A stretch of 64,000 bases of DNA from Chamaelirium japonicum. Lineage: Eukaryota; Streptophyta; Magnoliopsida; Liliales; Melanthiaceae. Location: the NCBI GenBank assembly GCA_947650365.1, contig OX393549.1, positions 25,555,851 through 25,619,850 on the forward strand, read 5' to 3'. Below the pieces are notes generated by a model. It made no database searches, had not been told where the DNA came from, and saw only the letters and a program-made list of their open reading frames with translations. Of this stretch, positions 22,601-33,600 are shown piece after piece. Position 1 is the stretch's first letter; the number at the start of each line of letters is the position of its first letter. Made by a program: the position numbers and the translations under genes.

Positions 22601-24405
22601 CTTGCAACCTGAGTAACATGCATATGCCTCCTTACTGAAGAATGTTGCTTGTTGAGGAGGGCTGAAGTTTTTATCTTGAAAACTAGCCTCTTCCTTGCTG
22701 CTGGAATTTGAACTGGTGGGAGAGAACCGAAAACAATGGATGTCATGTTAGTTGCGACTATCTCATCTGAAGGCAACTCAATCTTTCCTTGACGTGCCAA
22801 CGACATGATTTTCTCTTTGAACACGAAACATTTTTCGATAGGGTGACTCACGACCCTATGATATTTGCAATATAAAGGATCATCAACTTTATTTGCTTCT
22901 TCTGGTCTCTTGGATAAAGGTATTTCAATCATCTTCTCCTCCAAGAGTTGGTCAAACATGGCTGAAACTTCTGAGTCTGGAAAGGGATACTTCTTCGCTT
23001 GGAGCTCTTCTAAGGTCATCCGGGGTGGCCTTTGCTGTGAAGACTCAGGAGTAGGCTTGGTGTTGTCTGGTCTATCTTTCATCTTCAAGGGTTTTGAAGA
23101 AGAAGCGATGTTTACAACATTTGTTTGTTTTGCTTTTGGGGCTGACATTTTTTCTTTGCCATCTGCCTTAGACTTCGAAAAGTCCCTTGGCTTGGAATCT
23201 CCGTGAGTAGCCAAGCTAAGATCCATATCGTGAGCTCGTGTGGCCAATTCTTCAAAGGAGCTGGGTTTGATTCCCTGGAGAATATAGAGTAATCCCCAAT
23301 GCATTCCTTGAATGCACATCTCTATTGCTGAAGACTCGGAGAGTCGATCCCGTGAGTTGAGAGCAAGGTTTCTCCATCGATCGATATAGTCTATGACTTT
23401 CTCATCTTTGCGTTGCTTGACAGCAGTAAGTTCCACCATACTCACCACACGCCGAGTGCTGTAGAACCGAGTGAGAAACTCCCGTTCTAATTGTTCCCAG
23501 CTATCGATAGACCCCGGAGTGAGGTCTACATACCATTCGAATGCGGTCCCTTTGATAGACCGAACGAATTGTTTGACCATTTCATCATCATAAGTGCCAG
23601 CATTGTTACAAGTTTCTATGAAGTGGGCAATATGTTGCTTTGGATTGCCTTTTCCTTCGAATTGCTGGAACTTGGGTGGGTTGTATCCTGCCGGAAAGTG
23701 TAAGTCTTGGATACGTTGGGAGTAAGGCTTGGTGTACCCTACTGTGGACTTAGAAAATCCGTCTCCCCTTGCTTGGATCATACTTGCGACCATAGACTGT
23801 AATTGTTCAACAGTCATAGGTGAAGATGTAGGCATGATTGCACCTATCTCTGGAGAAGTGATCATCTGCGGCATCAAAGTCCGAGTAGTCGTGGGGAGGG
23901 CCTTGGTTGTTGCAGGAACCAAAGCCTCTTCCTTAGTATCCATTTTTTTGAGAAGACTGTTGATTTGACGATCCTTTTCTGCCATTGTCTGGACCATCTG
24001 AGCCATGAGTTGGCTCATTTGTCGTACTTCCTCCTCAAGTTTAGTCATTGTGGAGTTAGTAGAATTTGGGCGAACTTCCTGGCGTGCCTCGAGAGTCTCA
24101 ACGTCGTCTTCCGAGACATAGTCATGATGAACAACAGCGTCCACATGACCATCTGGATTGAAGATTACTTCATCTCTCACCCCGAATTCCTTAGTGCATA
24201 GGATATCTCCCTCGGTTTTGACTTCAGGTAGAACTGAAGAAGTAGTCTTCTTGCGCCTAGTGTAGACACGTAGTGCAGGGGCCTCCTCGGATGCCGAAAC
24301 ATTAGCATTCGTGGTGACATTCTCCTGGTTGCCTTGTTGGAGTGTATTTGACTCAACAAAAGGCATAGTGACGGGAACAACCATAGCATCACCGATACCG
24401 ACCAT
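16678..24405 (-). CDS. Ty3-type Gag-Pol polyprotein (Tat lineage)
   Basis: A single open frame of about 2575 residues from the Met at 24405; the frame stays open further upstream into the LTR, so that Met was chosen because it follows the primer site. Order of domains: Gag (about 23050-23700, with WEQLEREFLTRFY), protease (about 21750-21900, with LIDGGSAVN), reverse transcriptase (about 19150-19700, YVDD near 19295), RNase H, a second archaeal-type RNase H (about 18050-18430, starting FFDGAAK) and integrase (about 16950-17680, with a zinc-finger CHACQIH and a D,D-E core). There is no chromodomain. A long, lysine- and glutamate-rich linker separates Gag from RT. It looks whole. Such proteins assemble virus-like particles in the cytoplasm and integrate cDNA in the nucleus. 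Confidence 0.93.
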   Translation of the reverse strand: MVGIGDAMVVPVTMPFVESNTLQQGNQENVTTNANVSASEEAPALRVYTRRKKTTSSVLPEVKTEGDILCTKEFGVRDEVIFNPDGHVDAVVHHDYVSEDDVETLEARQEVRPNSTNSTMTKLEEEVRQMSQLMAQMVQTMAEKDRQINSLLKKMDTKEEALVPATTKALPTTTRTLMPQMITSPEIGAIMPTSSPMTVEQLQSMVASMIQARGDGFSKSTVGYTKPYSQRIQDLHFPAGYNPPKFQQFEGKGNPKQHIAHFIETCNNAGTYDDEMVKQFVRSIKGTAFEWYVDLTPGSIDSWEQLEREFLTRFYSTRRVVSMVELTAVKQRKDEKVIDYIDRWRNLALNSRDRLSESSAIEMCIQGMHWGLLYILQGIKPSSFEELATRAHDMDLSLATHGDSKPRDFSKSKADGKEKMSAPKAKQTNVVNIASSSKPLKMKDRPDNTKPTPESSQQRPPRMTLEELQAKKYPFPDSEVSAMFDQLLEEKMIEIPLSKRPEEANKVDDPLYCKYHRVVSHPIEKCFVFKEKIMSLARQGKIELPSDEIVATNMTSIVFGSLPPVQIPAARKRLVFKIKTSALLNKQHSSVRRHMHVTQVASLGAPELRIQMRKNQIKSCESLPTKEAPLPPKENDYSLEKENSEQKDGWTLVVRNKRTPRAPLRKVSPIISDKSKGKREKTYVKKSLKKKGQKKSMPKVLTVNDEEILHQAVRRPLTLKDFIPEDFFENDLSSSSTCYTAEVHEKESNEELTLQPPEMSDNIPPVEPIEGNLAATYDEAMLHLPLIEAFHLSEDARHAMAAALTDPESHQVKTNEEKSVQCDMTISFSDEDLQLGARLHNRPLYVSGYINEKPVTRILIDGGSAVNIMPSQTMKDLGIKSDQLSRSKLVIQGFNQGAQSAVGIIRLKLSIGELDTMTLFHVIDCQTSYRLLLGRPWLHMNKIMPSTLHQCFKYHQGGIEKCVLADDRPFNEAEAYLADAKFYHSKGSVIKETSPNKATNSLQETEAKEVTPSVRVSPNPPTQRHTMFGDCECDECLEEALELEYEDDEDRRRKNKKSSQQSLKQRYENGDPEVGLLGQPSGKFDFYVLYPKKSNQQAVPVQMKSIKGKQKVNKYPTKMAESAPVLSFVPQRGRKIGQPPFTPMHTKPSTSFTDANLVTLKEDLVLPLHSLTSATNSSKGNSTFKPEGTWGSEASSLLSKAGFTPKDVERLGTLPPRTAPYGLTKTQERLFLAGENIPQTRPGIGAKQIPIVLKTSAKETMSANFIEAQDEEDYTKALYDADDDTVEKKYLSNTDEDFQTLSKSAKRRRRRAKKKEILMAQYEMPDVHHQLKPNQTSVFERIKKPRIRSEIVKNNHPRQSVFDRLELGFAKPSRPPRFAHSRHAKISYGHSGSFQRHSLTWHRVPPLQDAPLTISIDATSDSTTNSACLNASSSSGSKKKIVVSVNHISTEYIDCSSTSSDSDLADAPPVLEEGGQSTVDDLKEINLGTEEEPRPTFVSSLLTTNEEVEYVKLLQEYKDVFAWSYKEMPGLDPKIAVHQLAVKRGANPIKQGQRRYRPELIPQIEAKVNKLIEAGFIREVKYPTWISSVVPVKKKNGQIRVCVDFRDLNNACPKDDFSLPITELMVDATMGYEALSFMDGSSGYNQIRMAPKDEELIAFRTPKGIFCYKVMPFGLKNAGATYQRAMQRIFDDILHQNVECYVDDLVVKSKQRSSHLNDLRAIFDRLRRYQLRMNPLKCAFGVTSGKFLGFIVRHRGIEIDQSKIDAILNMPDPKSLHDLRSLQGHLAYIRRFIANLSGRCHPFHQLMKNDAIFKWDEACQKAFQDIKDYLLKPPVLTAPIPGISLILYISAQEHSLGALLAQENEFGKEVACYYLSRTLVGAELQYAPIEKICLALIFATKKLRHYMLAHTIKLVSKADPLKYIMSRPVLSGRLAKWTLLLSEFDIIFTPQKAVKGQALADFLAHHSIPADWELTEELPDEEVFFVNIIPSWEMFFDGAAKRQAAGAGIVFVSPNSETLPYSFSLAEPCSNNKAEYQALIIGLELARDMKLQGLRIYGDSKLIIHQVLGDYEVNKEDLKSYHEYALTLFNSIEAASIQHVPRSSNQQADALANLAASLAIQDLDQLNIPVCRRWILTLEDQFNQAIGQKNEDHSYVIEEQDWRQPLIDYLESGKLPKEVKHRTEVRRRAPKFLHFNGELYRRSYDGTLMRCLTGEDIKFALQESHSGICGTHQSGPKLHFRIKRMGYYWPTMVKDCLNFSKKCHACQIHGDYIRQPPEPLHPTVASWPFDSWGLDIVGPLPKSSKQHLYILAATDYFSKWAEAVPLREVNRNSVMNFIQNDIIFRYGIPRCIVTDNGKQFKNAAMDNFCAKYKIKQRCSTMYNAPANGLAEAFNKTLCKLLEKVVSKSKRDWHERMHEALWAYRTSFRTPTQATPYSLVYGVEAILPLELQIPSLRIAIQEGLTTDENAQLRLVELEALDEKRLEAQQRLECYQARISRAFNKKVKPRSFQEGDFVLAVRRPIILSHRAGKKFDAKWDGPHVVREVYTNGAYLLMTPEGGQLGPINGKFLKRYYA

Positions 24406-24487
24406 GTTGAAAATTTGAATTAGAAGAATCCTTCGTAAGGAAGAAAACTTCGAGTATGAGAACCAACGAAATGGAGGGATGAAAGGA

Positions 24488-24512
24488 GACGGAGGTCCCA
24501 CCGGGCGTGCCA
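24488..24512 (-). other. Primer binding site region of the Ty3 element
   Basis: On the minus strand TTTTGGCACGCCCGGTGGG follows the 5' LTR by a few bases. It is in the right place and of the right kind for a tRNA-primed start of cDNA synthesis. The priming tRNA was not assigned. Confidence 0.6.
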
Positions 24513-24519
24513 AAATATT

Positions 24520-26251
24520 TGTATGAGCAAATATTTGATTTTTACTCAAGTACAAATTTCAAAGACTCGCTTCGAGGGAGCGGAGTACAAAATGTATATC
24601 AGGAGATTGCGGGGAAATCCGTCTTTGATCCTTTGATACTCGATTTCGAAGTACAAAGATTACAACAAGTGAGGAAATGAAAAGAGAAGAGCGTTGCGGT
24701 GCTTGATCCTTCCGGGCTTCGCGCGTGATCGGCTAGGGGCTTTGCTTTACTCTTCTTCTCCTAGAATCTTCACTTGTTCTTCGCTTGTTCTTCGACTTGC
24801 TTGGACTTGATTCTTCAATTTTCCATCTTCTTCGATCTTTGGTCTTCGATTTTTCTTTGGTTTGCTTCGATCTTCGATTCTTCTTCTCCGGGATTTCTTG
24901 GAGCTTTGAAGTATCTTCAGTCGGGAGCTTTGTGGGATCTTGTTGCTATGGCCAAAGATCCTTTCTTCTCTTCTTGTCCCTCCTTTTATAAGGGTCGAAG
25001 TAGTTATTGTAGAGAATAACTACTTCGGGTGGTTGAAGCAACCTCCTGGTGGTTTCTATAAATTCCCTTGGATGGTTAGAGAAACTTCCAGGTGGTTTAC
25101 ATAACTTCCTTGATGGTTAGGATCATATTCGAGTGGTTTTGTAACTTCCACTGGTAGCTTAATCCTTTTGAGCTTGAGTGAACCGGTCTGATTAAAACGA
25201 CTTGTGGTTCGGGTCTTAAATCCGAATCGACTTACTGCGACTTAGATTTTAACCAAGTTAACTCTTGATCCGGTCCTTTCTGACTTGGTAGGTTCAATGA
25301 GTTTGTCGAAATCTAGCGTAAGCTTACTTGTAGGAGCTTAAGCTTGATTATTCTTCGGCCTTGTATATCGGCTTGTCGAAGGATGCTCATCTCTAAGTAT
25401 CATTCTATTGACTTAGATATAGCCTTTGGACGATAGGGATATAGTACTTTCCTTACTCTCAGACTTGGTCAAATTTCAGAGCGTAAGGAAGCAAGAAAAA
25501 TTTCCTTGGTCATCAAGGAAATAAAGTATAAGGAAGCAAAATTTCCCTAGTCATCAGGGAAATAAAGTCTTCCAGACTTAGCCAAATTTCTGAGTGTAGG
25601 CAAAAATTTCCCTGGTCATCAGGGAAATAAAGTGTAAGGAAACAAAAATTTCCCTGGTCATTAGGGAAATAAAGTCTTCCAGACTTAGCCAAATTTTTGA
25701 GTGTAAAACAAAATTTCCTTGGTCATCGGGGAAATAAAGTCTTCCAGACTTAGTCAAATTTCTGAGTGTAGAGAAAAATTTCCCTGGTCATCAGGGAAAT
25801 AAAGTATAAGGAAGCAAAATTTCCCTGGTCATCAGGGAAATAAAGTCTTCCAGACTTAGCCAAATTTCTGAGTATAGAGAAAAATTTCCCTGATCATCAG
25901 AGAAATAAAGTGTAAGGAAGTAAAAATTTCCCTGGTCATCAGGGAAATAAAGTCTTCCAGACTTAGCCAAATTTTTGAGTGTAAAGCAAAATTTCCCTGG
26001 TCATCAGGGAAATAAAGTCTTCCAGACTTAGCCAAATTTCTGAGTGCAGAGAAAAATTTCCCTGGTCATCAGGGAAATGAAGTATAAGAAAGCAAAATTT
26101 CCCTGGTCATCAGGGAAATAAAGTCTTCCAGACTTAGCCAAATTTCAGAATGTAAGGAAGCAAAATTTCCCTGATCATCAGGGAAATAAAGTCTTCCAGA
26201 CTTAGCCAAATTTCTGATTCTCTAGCTTTAGGCAATATTTCAATGTCTACA
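24520..26251 (-). repeat. 5' LTR of the Ty3 element
   Basis: 1732 bp, almost identical to 10477-12104 but about 104 bp longer. The extra length is two more palindrome units around 25860-25960, so this LTR has about 13 copies against 11. On the minus strand it should carry the gag-pol promoter. Confidence 0.93.
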
Positions 26252-26256
26252 ACCTC

Positions 26257-26860
26257 CTTTCTAGAAGTGCAGCGCTTCTACTACCTATCCCTTCCCTTTA
26301 TTCACTGTTAGTGCTCTTCACATTTAATTTTTGGATCTATGTTATTTGTTTAACCAAGATCTTTGTCAACACTGCTTTCAGTTCCACCTATAAGTGCGAT
26401 TTCAGTTCAGAGCATCAAAATGCCATCAAAAGTCCATATTTTGCTACATATTTTAATTCAAGTAAGTCCATATGTTCATATTTTACCCACAAATCCTCAA
26501 AATCTTGTGAAATTCTTTTAGATCCCAATCATCCTTGATGTTAGAACGCTTCTAGGCTATTTATTGGAAGTTCAAAATCGCTTTTGCAGTGCAATTTCAG
26601 ATGAAAGTCATATCTAGTCGCACTGTGAAAAAATTGAAATTCTTCCCAAGTTGCATCCAAATCATGATCCATCCAAGTTCTTTCTGATGCGGAACGGGTG
26701 TGGGGGTCCCACAAAAATAGAAGCATCTCGCTTTCGGTGAAGGATGAATGTTTAGGAATGTGCAGATTCTAAGGATAGTAAGGTACGTTTTGGCTTGTTG
26801 GCGGAAATCTGAGAATCCGATGCGGTTGAAATTTTATAGGTAGAGGGGCTTAGGTATGAC
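26257..26860. other. Intergenic DNA right of the Ty3 element
   Basis: Pre-insertion flank. No gene, RNA or repeat family was recognised; ORFs of 60-75 codons on both strands have no domain or splice context. Confidence 0.4.
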
Positions 26861-27045
26861 TTGGACTCCTAATAGTAATACACTTAGGACTTGGACCCTT
26901 ATACTTACGACTTGGACTCCTAATACAATTAGGACTTGGACATCTAATTAACTCATGACTTGGACTCCTAGCATATTTAGGACTTAGACTCCTAATATAC
27001 CTCCTAATTAACTTAGGACTTGGACTCCTAATATATTTAGGAAAC
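26850..27045. repeat. Degenerate minisatellite, TAGGACTTGGACTCCTAAT unit
   Basis: About seven imperfect copies of a roughly 25-30-bp unit containing GACTTGGACTCCTAATA, spaced irregularly. The minus-strand ORF here, with a repeated RSPSP-like peptide, is a by-product of the repeat. Confidence 0.7.
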
Positions 27046-27464
27046 CCTTTTAACATCGGTTTTGATATGTGCATAAATTACCATAACAAAACTCCAAATA
27101 TTAAAAAATAATAACTAAAAATAACACATAAAAGCCCAATGGACCCCAAAGAAGTGGGACATCAAATCTAGGCCAAGCCTGTTCCTCGGAATCCATGCAG
27201 GCACAATTCAGCTCCCCATTTACTTTCCTTATGTACCACGGCATACAACAAAGTGATTCAAGATAGATAAGAAACTAGATAATTTTGTATCTGAGTTCTA
27301 AGGAAATCTTCCCCAACCTGAAAAACAAGGCCATGTCCAGCTGATCCTAAAAAAGTATAAGGATATTTCTTTTAGGGAGAATCATCTGATTGAATCTCCA
27401 TCGTAGATTAGAGTCTTGATGAGTATACTGAAAGAGAATTAACAAGTAAGAACTGACAACTACC

Positions 27465-27670
27465 ATGGTTTGAAATCTCGGTCGAAATACTGAAATTTCG
27501 CTGAAATATTTCATTTTTGGCCGTGGGCAAAACGAAATGGGGGTTTCGAAACTTGGACCCATCCTATTTCGGCGAAATTTTAGGATTTCGAGAGCATTTT
27601 GATCATTTAGATGCAAGTTTATGATTTTTCTCATTTTTAATATTTTTCGGATCAACTAAATCGGTCGAAT
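27465..27670. repeat. AAATTTCG/TTTCGGCG-rich dispersed repeat
   Basis: GAAATCTCGGTCGAAATACTG and TTTCGGCGAAATTTTAGG mark a repeat related to the one in P450 intron 8 (6658-7445). No coding capacity. Ends were not resolved. Confidence 0.35.
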
Positions 27671-27939
27671 GCGAGCCGGAACAGGCCGAAGTGGTTTGTT
27701 TTTTTGCTCGAGCCGACCTGAAGTCGTATTCGAATTCTCAAACTTTAGGAAAGATCTAGTGATAATGCAAGAGGTATCAAGAGATATGACCATACCAGGG
27801 GCGTAGCCAGAAATTTTTTTTGGACTGGGCTAAAACTAAACTAATTTTTTTTTACAATCAAACTTTTACTTTTTAAAGAAATACTAAGCAAAATTTTTTA
27901 AGGAAACATCGACGGTACTAGAAATTATATTAATATAAA

Positions 27940-28150
27940 ATAGGTTAATTACACTTTGTCCTCCTGAATTTTAGCTCAAAAACATCTAACCCCCCTATAG
28001 TTAAAAAACTATATTTTGCCCCATTGAAGTCAAATAAAAATTACAAAATGAGAGAAATTAAGTAGTTGACAAAAGGACTATTGTGCTAACATGTCAAACT
28101 TTAGGGAGCGTTTTGGAACAAAGTAAACGATAGGGGGGTTAAGTGTTTTG
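27940..28150. mobile_element. MITE remnant, shared with 35370-35690
   Basis: TTACACTTTGTCCTCC, TATATTTTGCCCCATTGAA, GAAATTAAGTAGTTGAC and TTGTGCTAACATGTCAAACTTTAGGGAGCG recur in the same order at 35450-35575. This is a dispersed non-autonomous element. TIRs and TSD are unclear. Confidence 0.5.
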
Positions 28151-29806
28151 TGCGGTGATTCACGTTTCGTCAGGACTCAGAGGCGATAGCGATTCACGTA
28201 CGTGTCGTGAGGGGCCAAGTGCCTTGCTGGGTTGATGCGGGCTGACGTCTTGGTTGAGGGGGGCTGAAACATGTACTTAATAATATGGACTAGTTTTTCT
28301 CAAAACTCGGCCGAGCTATAGCCCGGCTGAGCCAACTATTAGATCCACCCATGGACCATATCATCAACAGACTGAAGATATTCATGATACGAGGCGGAGG
28401 CTAAAGATGGTAACGTTTAAGTCATTTAGGTTTACGAATGGAACTTCAAGTAGATGAGGGATCTTTCGTGGAGAAGATGCATGGTGAGCAAATATTGTTA
28501 GAATCTTGATGGCGACATCATCAATGAAAAGCTTTTGATGTAGTTTATGATTAGCTTACCATTTTTTTCCTTTTAATTGAGTTTAGTCAATGTATTTCTA
28601 TTTTGTTTAGAGATTAAATTTAATTCAAATAAGTGGTCAGGATTTGTTTTAGAAGAAAATATGCTATTTTGGGATCCCGTAATTGCCAAAACTTTTGGGA
28701 CCATAACTTGAGATTTGGAGGGTATGTTTGGACTTCTAATGTGTGTTTAGGGTGTATCAATGAGATGCATCATCTGAATATGTTAGAAACACAAAAGGGG
28801 CCTCTTTGGCAAAGTTATCATGGCTTGAAAGGGCCAATATGGGATTTGGACATAGTTATGTTTTTTGTTTCTCTATATCATACTTTTCTTGAATGATTAC
28901 AATTAATTTGTCAACTCAATAATTTACCTTAAGCTTAAGTTTCTTAGGTATTATGCAATTATGTCCTATACGTAGGGGTTAGGCCAACACCAAAGGATAT
29001 AAAGTTGACGAATACAATTGTGCCTTATTTTTTTTTCTTGGTCGTGGATTCGGTCCCTTTCTTGTAAATTTCAAGTCTATGACCATGGATTCAGTTATCT
29101 ACTTCTTCAACCCCCCCCCCCCCCCCCCCCTCCTCCTCCTCCTCCTCCTCTCCTTCCTCTCATATCTACTTAATATCATGCAATTAGAACCTCCCAAGTT
29201 TCTTGTTTCAACATATAATATCTTCTTTTCAACTTATTGTTCCTAATTATTTGAGTAGGGTCTCTTCCCCATACAACCACTCTGGTCATTCATAAGCTTT
29301 TTATGTTTTATTGTATAGTTTGTTTATCATTCTCCAATAGAAGATATCTATACAAAGTAACTGATTGCCATCAAATGCATTCGCAAGTCTACGACCTAAT
29401 ACATAGCAAAAATTGGCTCCCTTGGGCTATGAAATGGTGTAAGACCACCTTACATTGATCATCCAAGATGAGGCATATGCCAGTCTAAGTTTTAACTGCC
29501 ATTAATGTCCTTGCATCTACAACCTTCTCCCCTATGTTTCCTTACAAATTCCGTTCATCCTTTCTTAGTCCTTCACTTTCTCTTTCTTGCCCATTTTAGG
29601 GCCTTTTCCGCTCTAACAACTAAAAGCAAACCAACCCAACGAGACAAGCTTGAATCCAAAAAGGTAGGCACATGTTAGGAGAAAATCTGCCATGCCTATC
29701 TAGCATTTCATCATTTTGTAGAATTTATGGGTAGTTCTAGGCTTCGAGTTTATCGCAGCGTCCATCAGGCAGTGATCCATTGCTTTGCAGGTCGAATCAA
29801 AAGAAA

Positions 29807-29863
<57 letters not shown>

Positions 29864-30617
29864 GGGGCAGGGTTATGGTCTGATGTTCACCTCTTTTGCA
29901 TGAGGATCAGCTGGAAGAGAGGGCAACACCCCTTACGGAATACGGCACACTGCATCATCAAAAACCCATGAGAGAGGTGGAGGTGGTGGTGCGATGGGAG
30001 AGGCCAGAGGTACGAGCGCCATTGTTCTTTGATCGATCTCCTTCCTCTCTCTAAGAAGCTAGAGTTCGAGGAAAAATATGAGATTTTTCCAGCTTCGAAT
30101 ATGTTTGGCCCTGGGTTTTTGGAAGTTGTTATTTGCACCCTACCAATCAATAACGGCACCCAACTTAATAAAAACATAAATGCACCATGTGTCCCCGACT
30201 CCCCGAGACCTCCCATGCTTATTGATAAGGACACTGCCACCTCTGCTGCCGGTTCCATTCACCCACCATCACCTCCGCCAGTCCTGTGCAACCAATCTTT
30301 GCCATTGTGCCGGTGGTAAAATTGTTATGGCATCAGTGTAAATCATAGACCTGATTCCAACTGTTCTAGAAATTACACCCTGATTTTTTTGTGCATTAAG
30401 CTAATAAAAGGATTCGATATCAAGTACAGATCCCAGTTCATTATTGAAACTAATACGGATACTTCAATCAAATGGGATAAAGATGAGAGGATAGAAAAAG
30501 AACCAACCTTGGCCATGTTTAAACTTGAAAGTCGTCAATTGAACGATGGCGTTTCCCACCTTCCAGTCGTCGATCGTTGGTGATGTTTCTAGAGGCTTGG
30601 TTAAAAAAAACCAAAGG
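28151..30617. other. Gene-poor intergenic DNA
   Basis: No gene could be supported. It holds a poly-C run with TCC repeats (29109-29155), a (GA)n plus poly-G tract (29810-29868) and AT-rich filler. The block 29880-30300 has overlapping ORFs on both strands (63-123 codons) but no domain; GTGTCCCCGACTCCCCGAGACC near 30190 looks like part of a repeat. Confidence 0.4.
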
Positions 30618-30622
30618 AACAC

Positions 30623-33600
30623 TGTATGCGCAGAAAAAAAAGATTTGGGTCGTCTTTATTGCAAGCACACGGAGATTATAAAGGCCGGGACCCAGGGACT
30701 CGGGGGTGGTGAGCCGGGTGCGACGAATATTTGATCAAGAGATTATGGGAGAGATCCTTTGGAGAGTCCCTTTGATCCGCGTCTCCACGTTACTTCATGC
30801 GAGAGCTCTGAAGGGGTTGCCCAAGACAGAGATCTTTATAGGGGTGAGGGTTTCTTGAGAGGCTAAGAGGTGTTCGCCGTTGATTTTGTCCCTTCCGTGC
30901 TTCGCACTTTCTCAGCTAGGGGGCTTTTGGCTTCGTTCCTCGGTCTTCGTGTCTCCCTCGGCTCTGGCTGGATCTTAGCGTTCTTGATCGTCGGTTTGCA
31001 GCGTCGATCGTGCTTCTGGCGTCGACTTTGGCTTTGCTTTAGCGTGGCTTTGGCTTTTGCTTTGCTTTAGTGCTTGCGCTTGAACGTAGACGGGTAGAGG
31101 CTTGTGATGCTTTAGTTCTTCCAGACTTCGAGTCGCATCGACTAGAACGTGCGGTGCTTTGCTCGTGATCGTCGTAGTTGCTTGGCTTTGGCACTTGCTT
31201 TGCTTTGGCGTGGTCTTTACCGGTGCTTTGCTTTGGCTCCCTAGTTTTGGCTTTGCTTTACTTTGACTTGATCTTCTCCTTGAACGATGACGGCGACGTT
31301 CTCCGATTCTTCTTTATTCTTCCGGCTTCCTCGACGGTTGTGGCATCGCCTTGACTTCTCTTCTTCTCCGGGCTTATTTGGCGTGATCAGAGTTGAAGAC
31401 TTTGTTTTGAAGGCAACGGGTGTAGTGCCGCTTCGGATATCCTTCTCCAAGCTTTCTTCTTCGTGAATGGAGCGGACGTTGTTGAAGACGATGGGGTGAT
31501 ACCACTTCGATCTTCTTCTCCAAGCTTTTGGGCTTCATCGGAGTAGAAGGCTTGATGAAGATGATGAGGTGATACCGCTTTGATCTTCTTCTTCGGGCTT
31601 TTGGGTTTGATTGGAGTCGAAGGCTTGATGAAGACGACGGGGTGATGCCACTTCGATATTCTTCTTCGAGCTTTTGGGCTTGATCGGAGTCGAAGGCTTG
31701 ATGAAGACGATGGGGTGATGCCGCTTCAATCTTCTTCTTCGGTTTTTGCTTCTGGCGTCTTTGGAGTTGATGGCTTCTTCTTCTCCGAGCTCTCTTCTTC
31801 GTGCCTGGAGTCGAAGGGTTGATCTTCTTGTGCAAGGGTCTTCACGTTGATAAGGACTTTCAATGAACTAAGTCGGTCCGAAAGGGATAGGCTTGCCCGA
31901 GCCTCGTGAAGCCTTGGGTCGTTGAAGGTGAGTCTCCTCCTTTGCAGAGCTTTCTTACTTCTGTCTTTGACCTGCGACGGTTGTGGCGTTGGCTTCTTCT
32001 CCGGGCGTATTTGGCGTTATCGGAGTTGAAGGCTTTGTTGAAGATGATGGGTGTAGCACTGCTTCGGGTATCCTTCTCCAAGTTTTCTTCTTCGTGAATG
32101 GAGTGGATGTTGTTGAAGACGAAAAGGTGATGTCACTTTGATCTTCTTCTCTGGGCTTTTGGTCTTGATCGGAGTTGAAGGCTTGATGAAAACAATGGGG
32201 TGATGTTGCTTTGATCTTCATCTCTGTCCTTTGCTTTTGGCATTTTCGGAGTTGAAGGCTTGTTAAAGACAATGGGGTGATACCGCTTCGATCTTCTTTT
32301 CTGGGCTTTTGGGCTTGATCGAAGTCGAAGGCTTGATGAAGATGACGGGGTGATGCCGCTTCGATCTTCTTCTCCAGGCTATTAGGCTTGATCGGAGTCG
32401 AAGGCTTGATGAAGACGACAGGATGATGCCGCTTCGATCTTCTTCTTCGGCCATTACTTCTGGCGTATTCTTCTTCTCCGAGCTTGCTTTTTCGTGCCCG
32501 GAGTCGAAGGGTTGATCTTCTTGTGCAAGGGTCTTCACGTTGATAAGGACTTTCAATGGACTAAACCGGTCCCAAAGGGATAGGCATGCCGGAGCCTCGT
32601 GAAGCCTTGGGTCATTGAAGGCGAGTCTTATCCTTTGCAGAGCTTCCTTACTTCTGCCTTCGACCTGACGACGGTTGTGGCATCGGTTTCTTCTCCGGGC
32701 GTATTTTGCGTAATCAGAGTTGAAGGTTTTGTTGAAGATGATGGGTGTAGCGCTGCTTCGGGTATCCTTCTCCAAGCTTTTTTCTTCGTGAATGGAGCGG
32801 ATATTGTTGAAGACGATAAGGTGATGCCGCTTCGATCTTCTTCTCCGGGATTTTGAGCTTGATCGGAGTTGAAGGCTTGATGAAGACGACGGGGTGATAT
32901 CGCTTTGATCTTCTTCTTCGGTCTTTGCTTCTGGTGTTTTCGAAGTTGAAGGCTTGTTGAAGACGACGGGGTGATGCCACTTTAATCTTCTTCTCAGGGA
33001 TTTTAGGCTTGATCGAAGTCGAAGGCTTGATGAAGATGACGGGGTGATGCCACTTCGATCTTCTTCTCCGGGCTTTTGGGCTTGATTGGAGTCTAAGGCT
33101 CAACGACGGGGTGATACCGCTTTAATTTTCTTCTCCGGCCTTTGCTTCTGGCGTCTTCGGAGTTGAATGCTTCTTCTTCTCTGAGCTTTCTTCTTCGTGC
33201 CCGGAGTCGAAGGGTTGATCTTCTTGTGCAAGGGTCTTCACATTGATGAGGGTTTTCAATGGACTAAGTTGGTCCCAAAGGAATAGGCTTGCCCGAGCCT
33301 CGTTAAGCCTTGGGTTGTTAAAGGCGAGTCACCTCCTTTGCAGAGCTTCCTTGCTTCTGTCTTTGACCTGGAGACAGTTGTAGCGTCGGTTTCTTCTCCG
33401 GGCATATTTGGCGTAATCGGAGTTGAAGGCTTTGTTGAAGACGACGGGTGTAACGTCGCTTCGGGTATCATTCTCCAAACTTTCTTCTTTGTGAATGGAG
33501 CAGAAGTTGTTGAAGACGACAAGGTGATACCACTTCGATCTTTTTCTCCAGGCTTTTGGGCTTGATCGGAGTTGAAGGCTTGATGAAAACGATAGGGTGA

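Larger units (their letters stand above)
10477..26251 (-). mobile_element. Complete, young Ty3-type (Tat lineage) LTR retrotransposon
   Basis: The 15.8-kb element is flanked by the 5-bp duplication ACCTC (10472-10476 and 26252-26256). It is oriented on the minus strand: 5' LTR 24520-26251, primer site beside it, gag-pol polyprotein, an antisense gene, a polypurine tract, then 3' LTR 10477-12104. The absence of a chromodomain and the presence of a second (archaeal-type) RNase H before integrase place it in the Tat group (Ogre/Retand-like). The element looks whole. The LTRs differ by only a handful of substitutions over 1.6 kb, plus a repeat-copy difference, so insertion was probably well under half a million years ago at usual plant rates. 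Confidence 0.92.

Noticed and set aside
17210-24392. Short plus-strand ORFs opposite gag-pol
   Set aside because: Shadows of the long minus-strand frame.
28633-28896. 87-codon plus-strand ORF
   Set aside because: AT-rich, no domain and no promoter or partner exons.
29887-30319. Opposed ORFs of 96-123 codons
   Set aside because: No domain; sequence looks like part of a dispersed repeat beside a GA tract.
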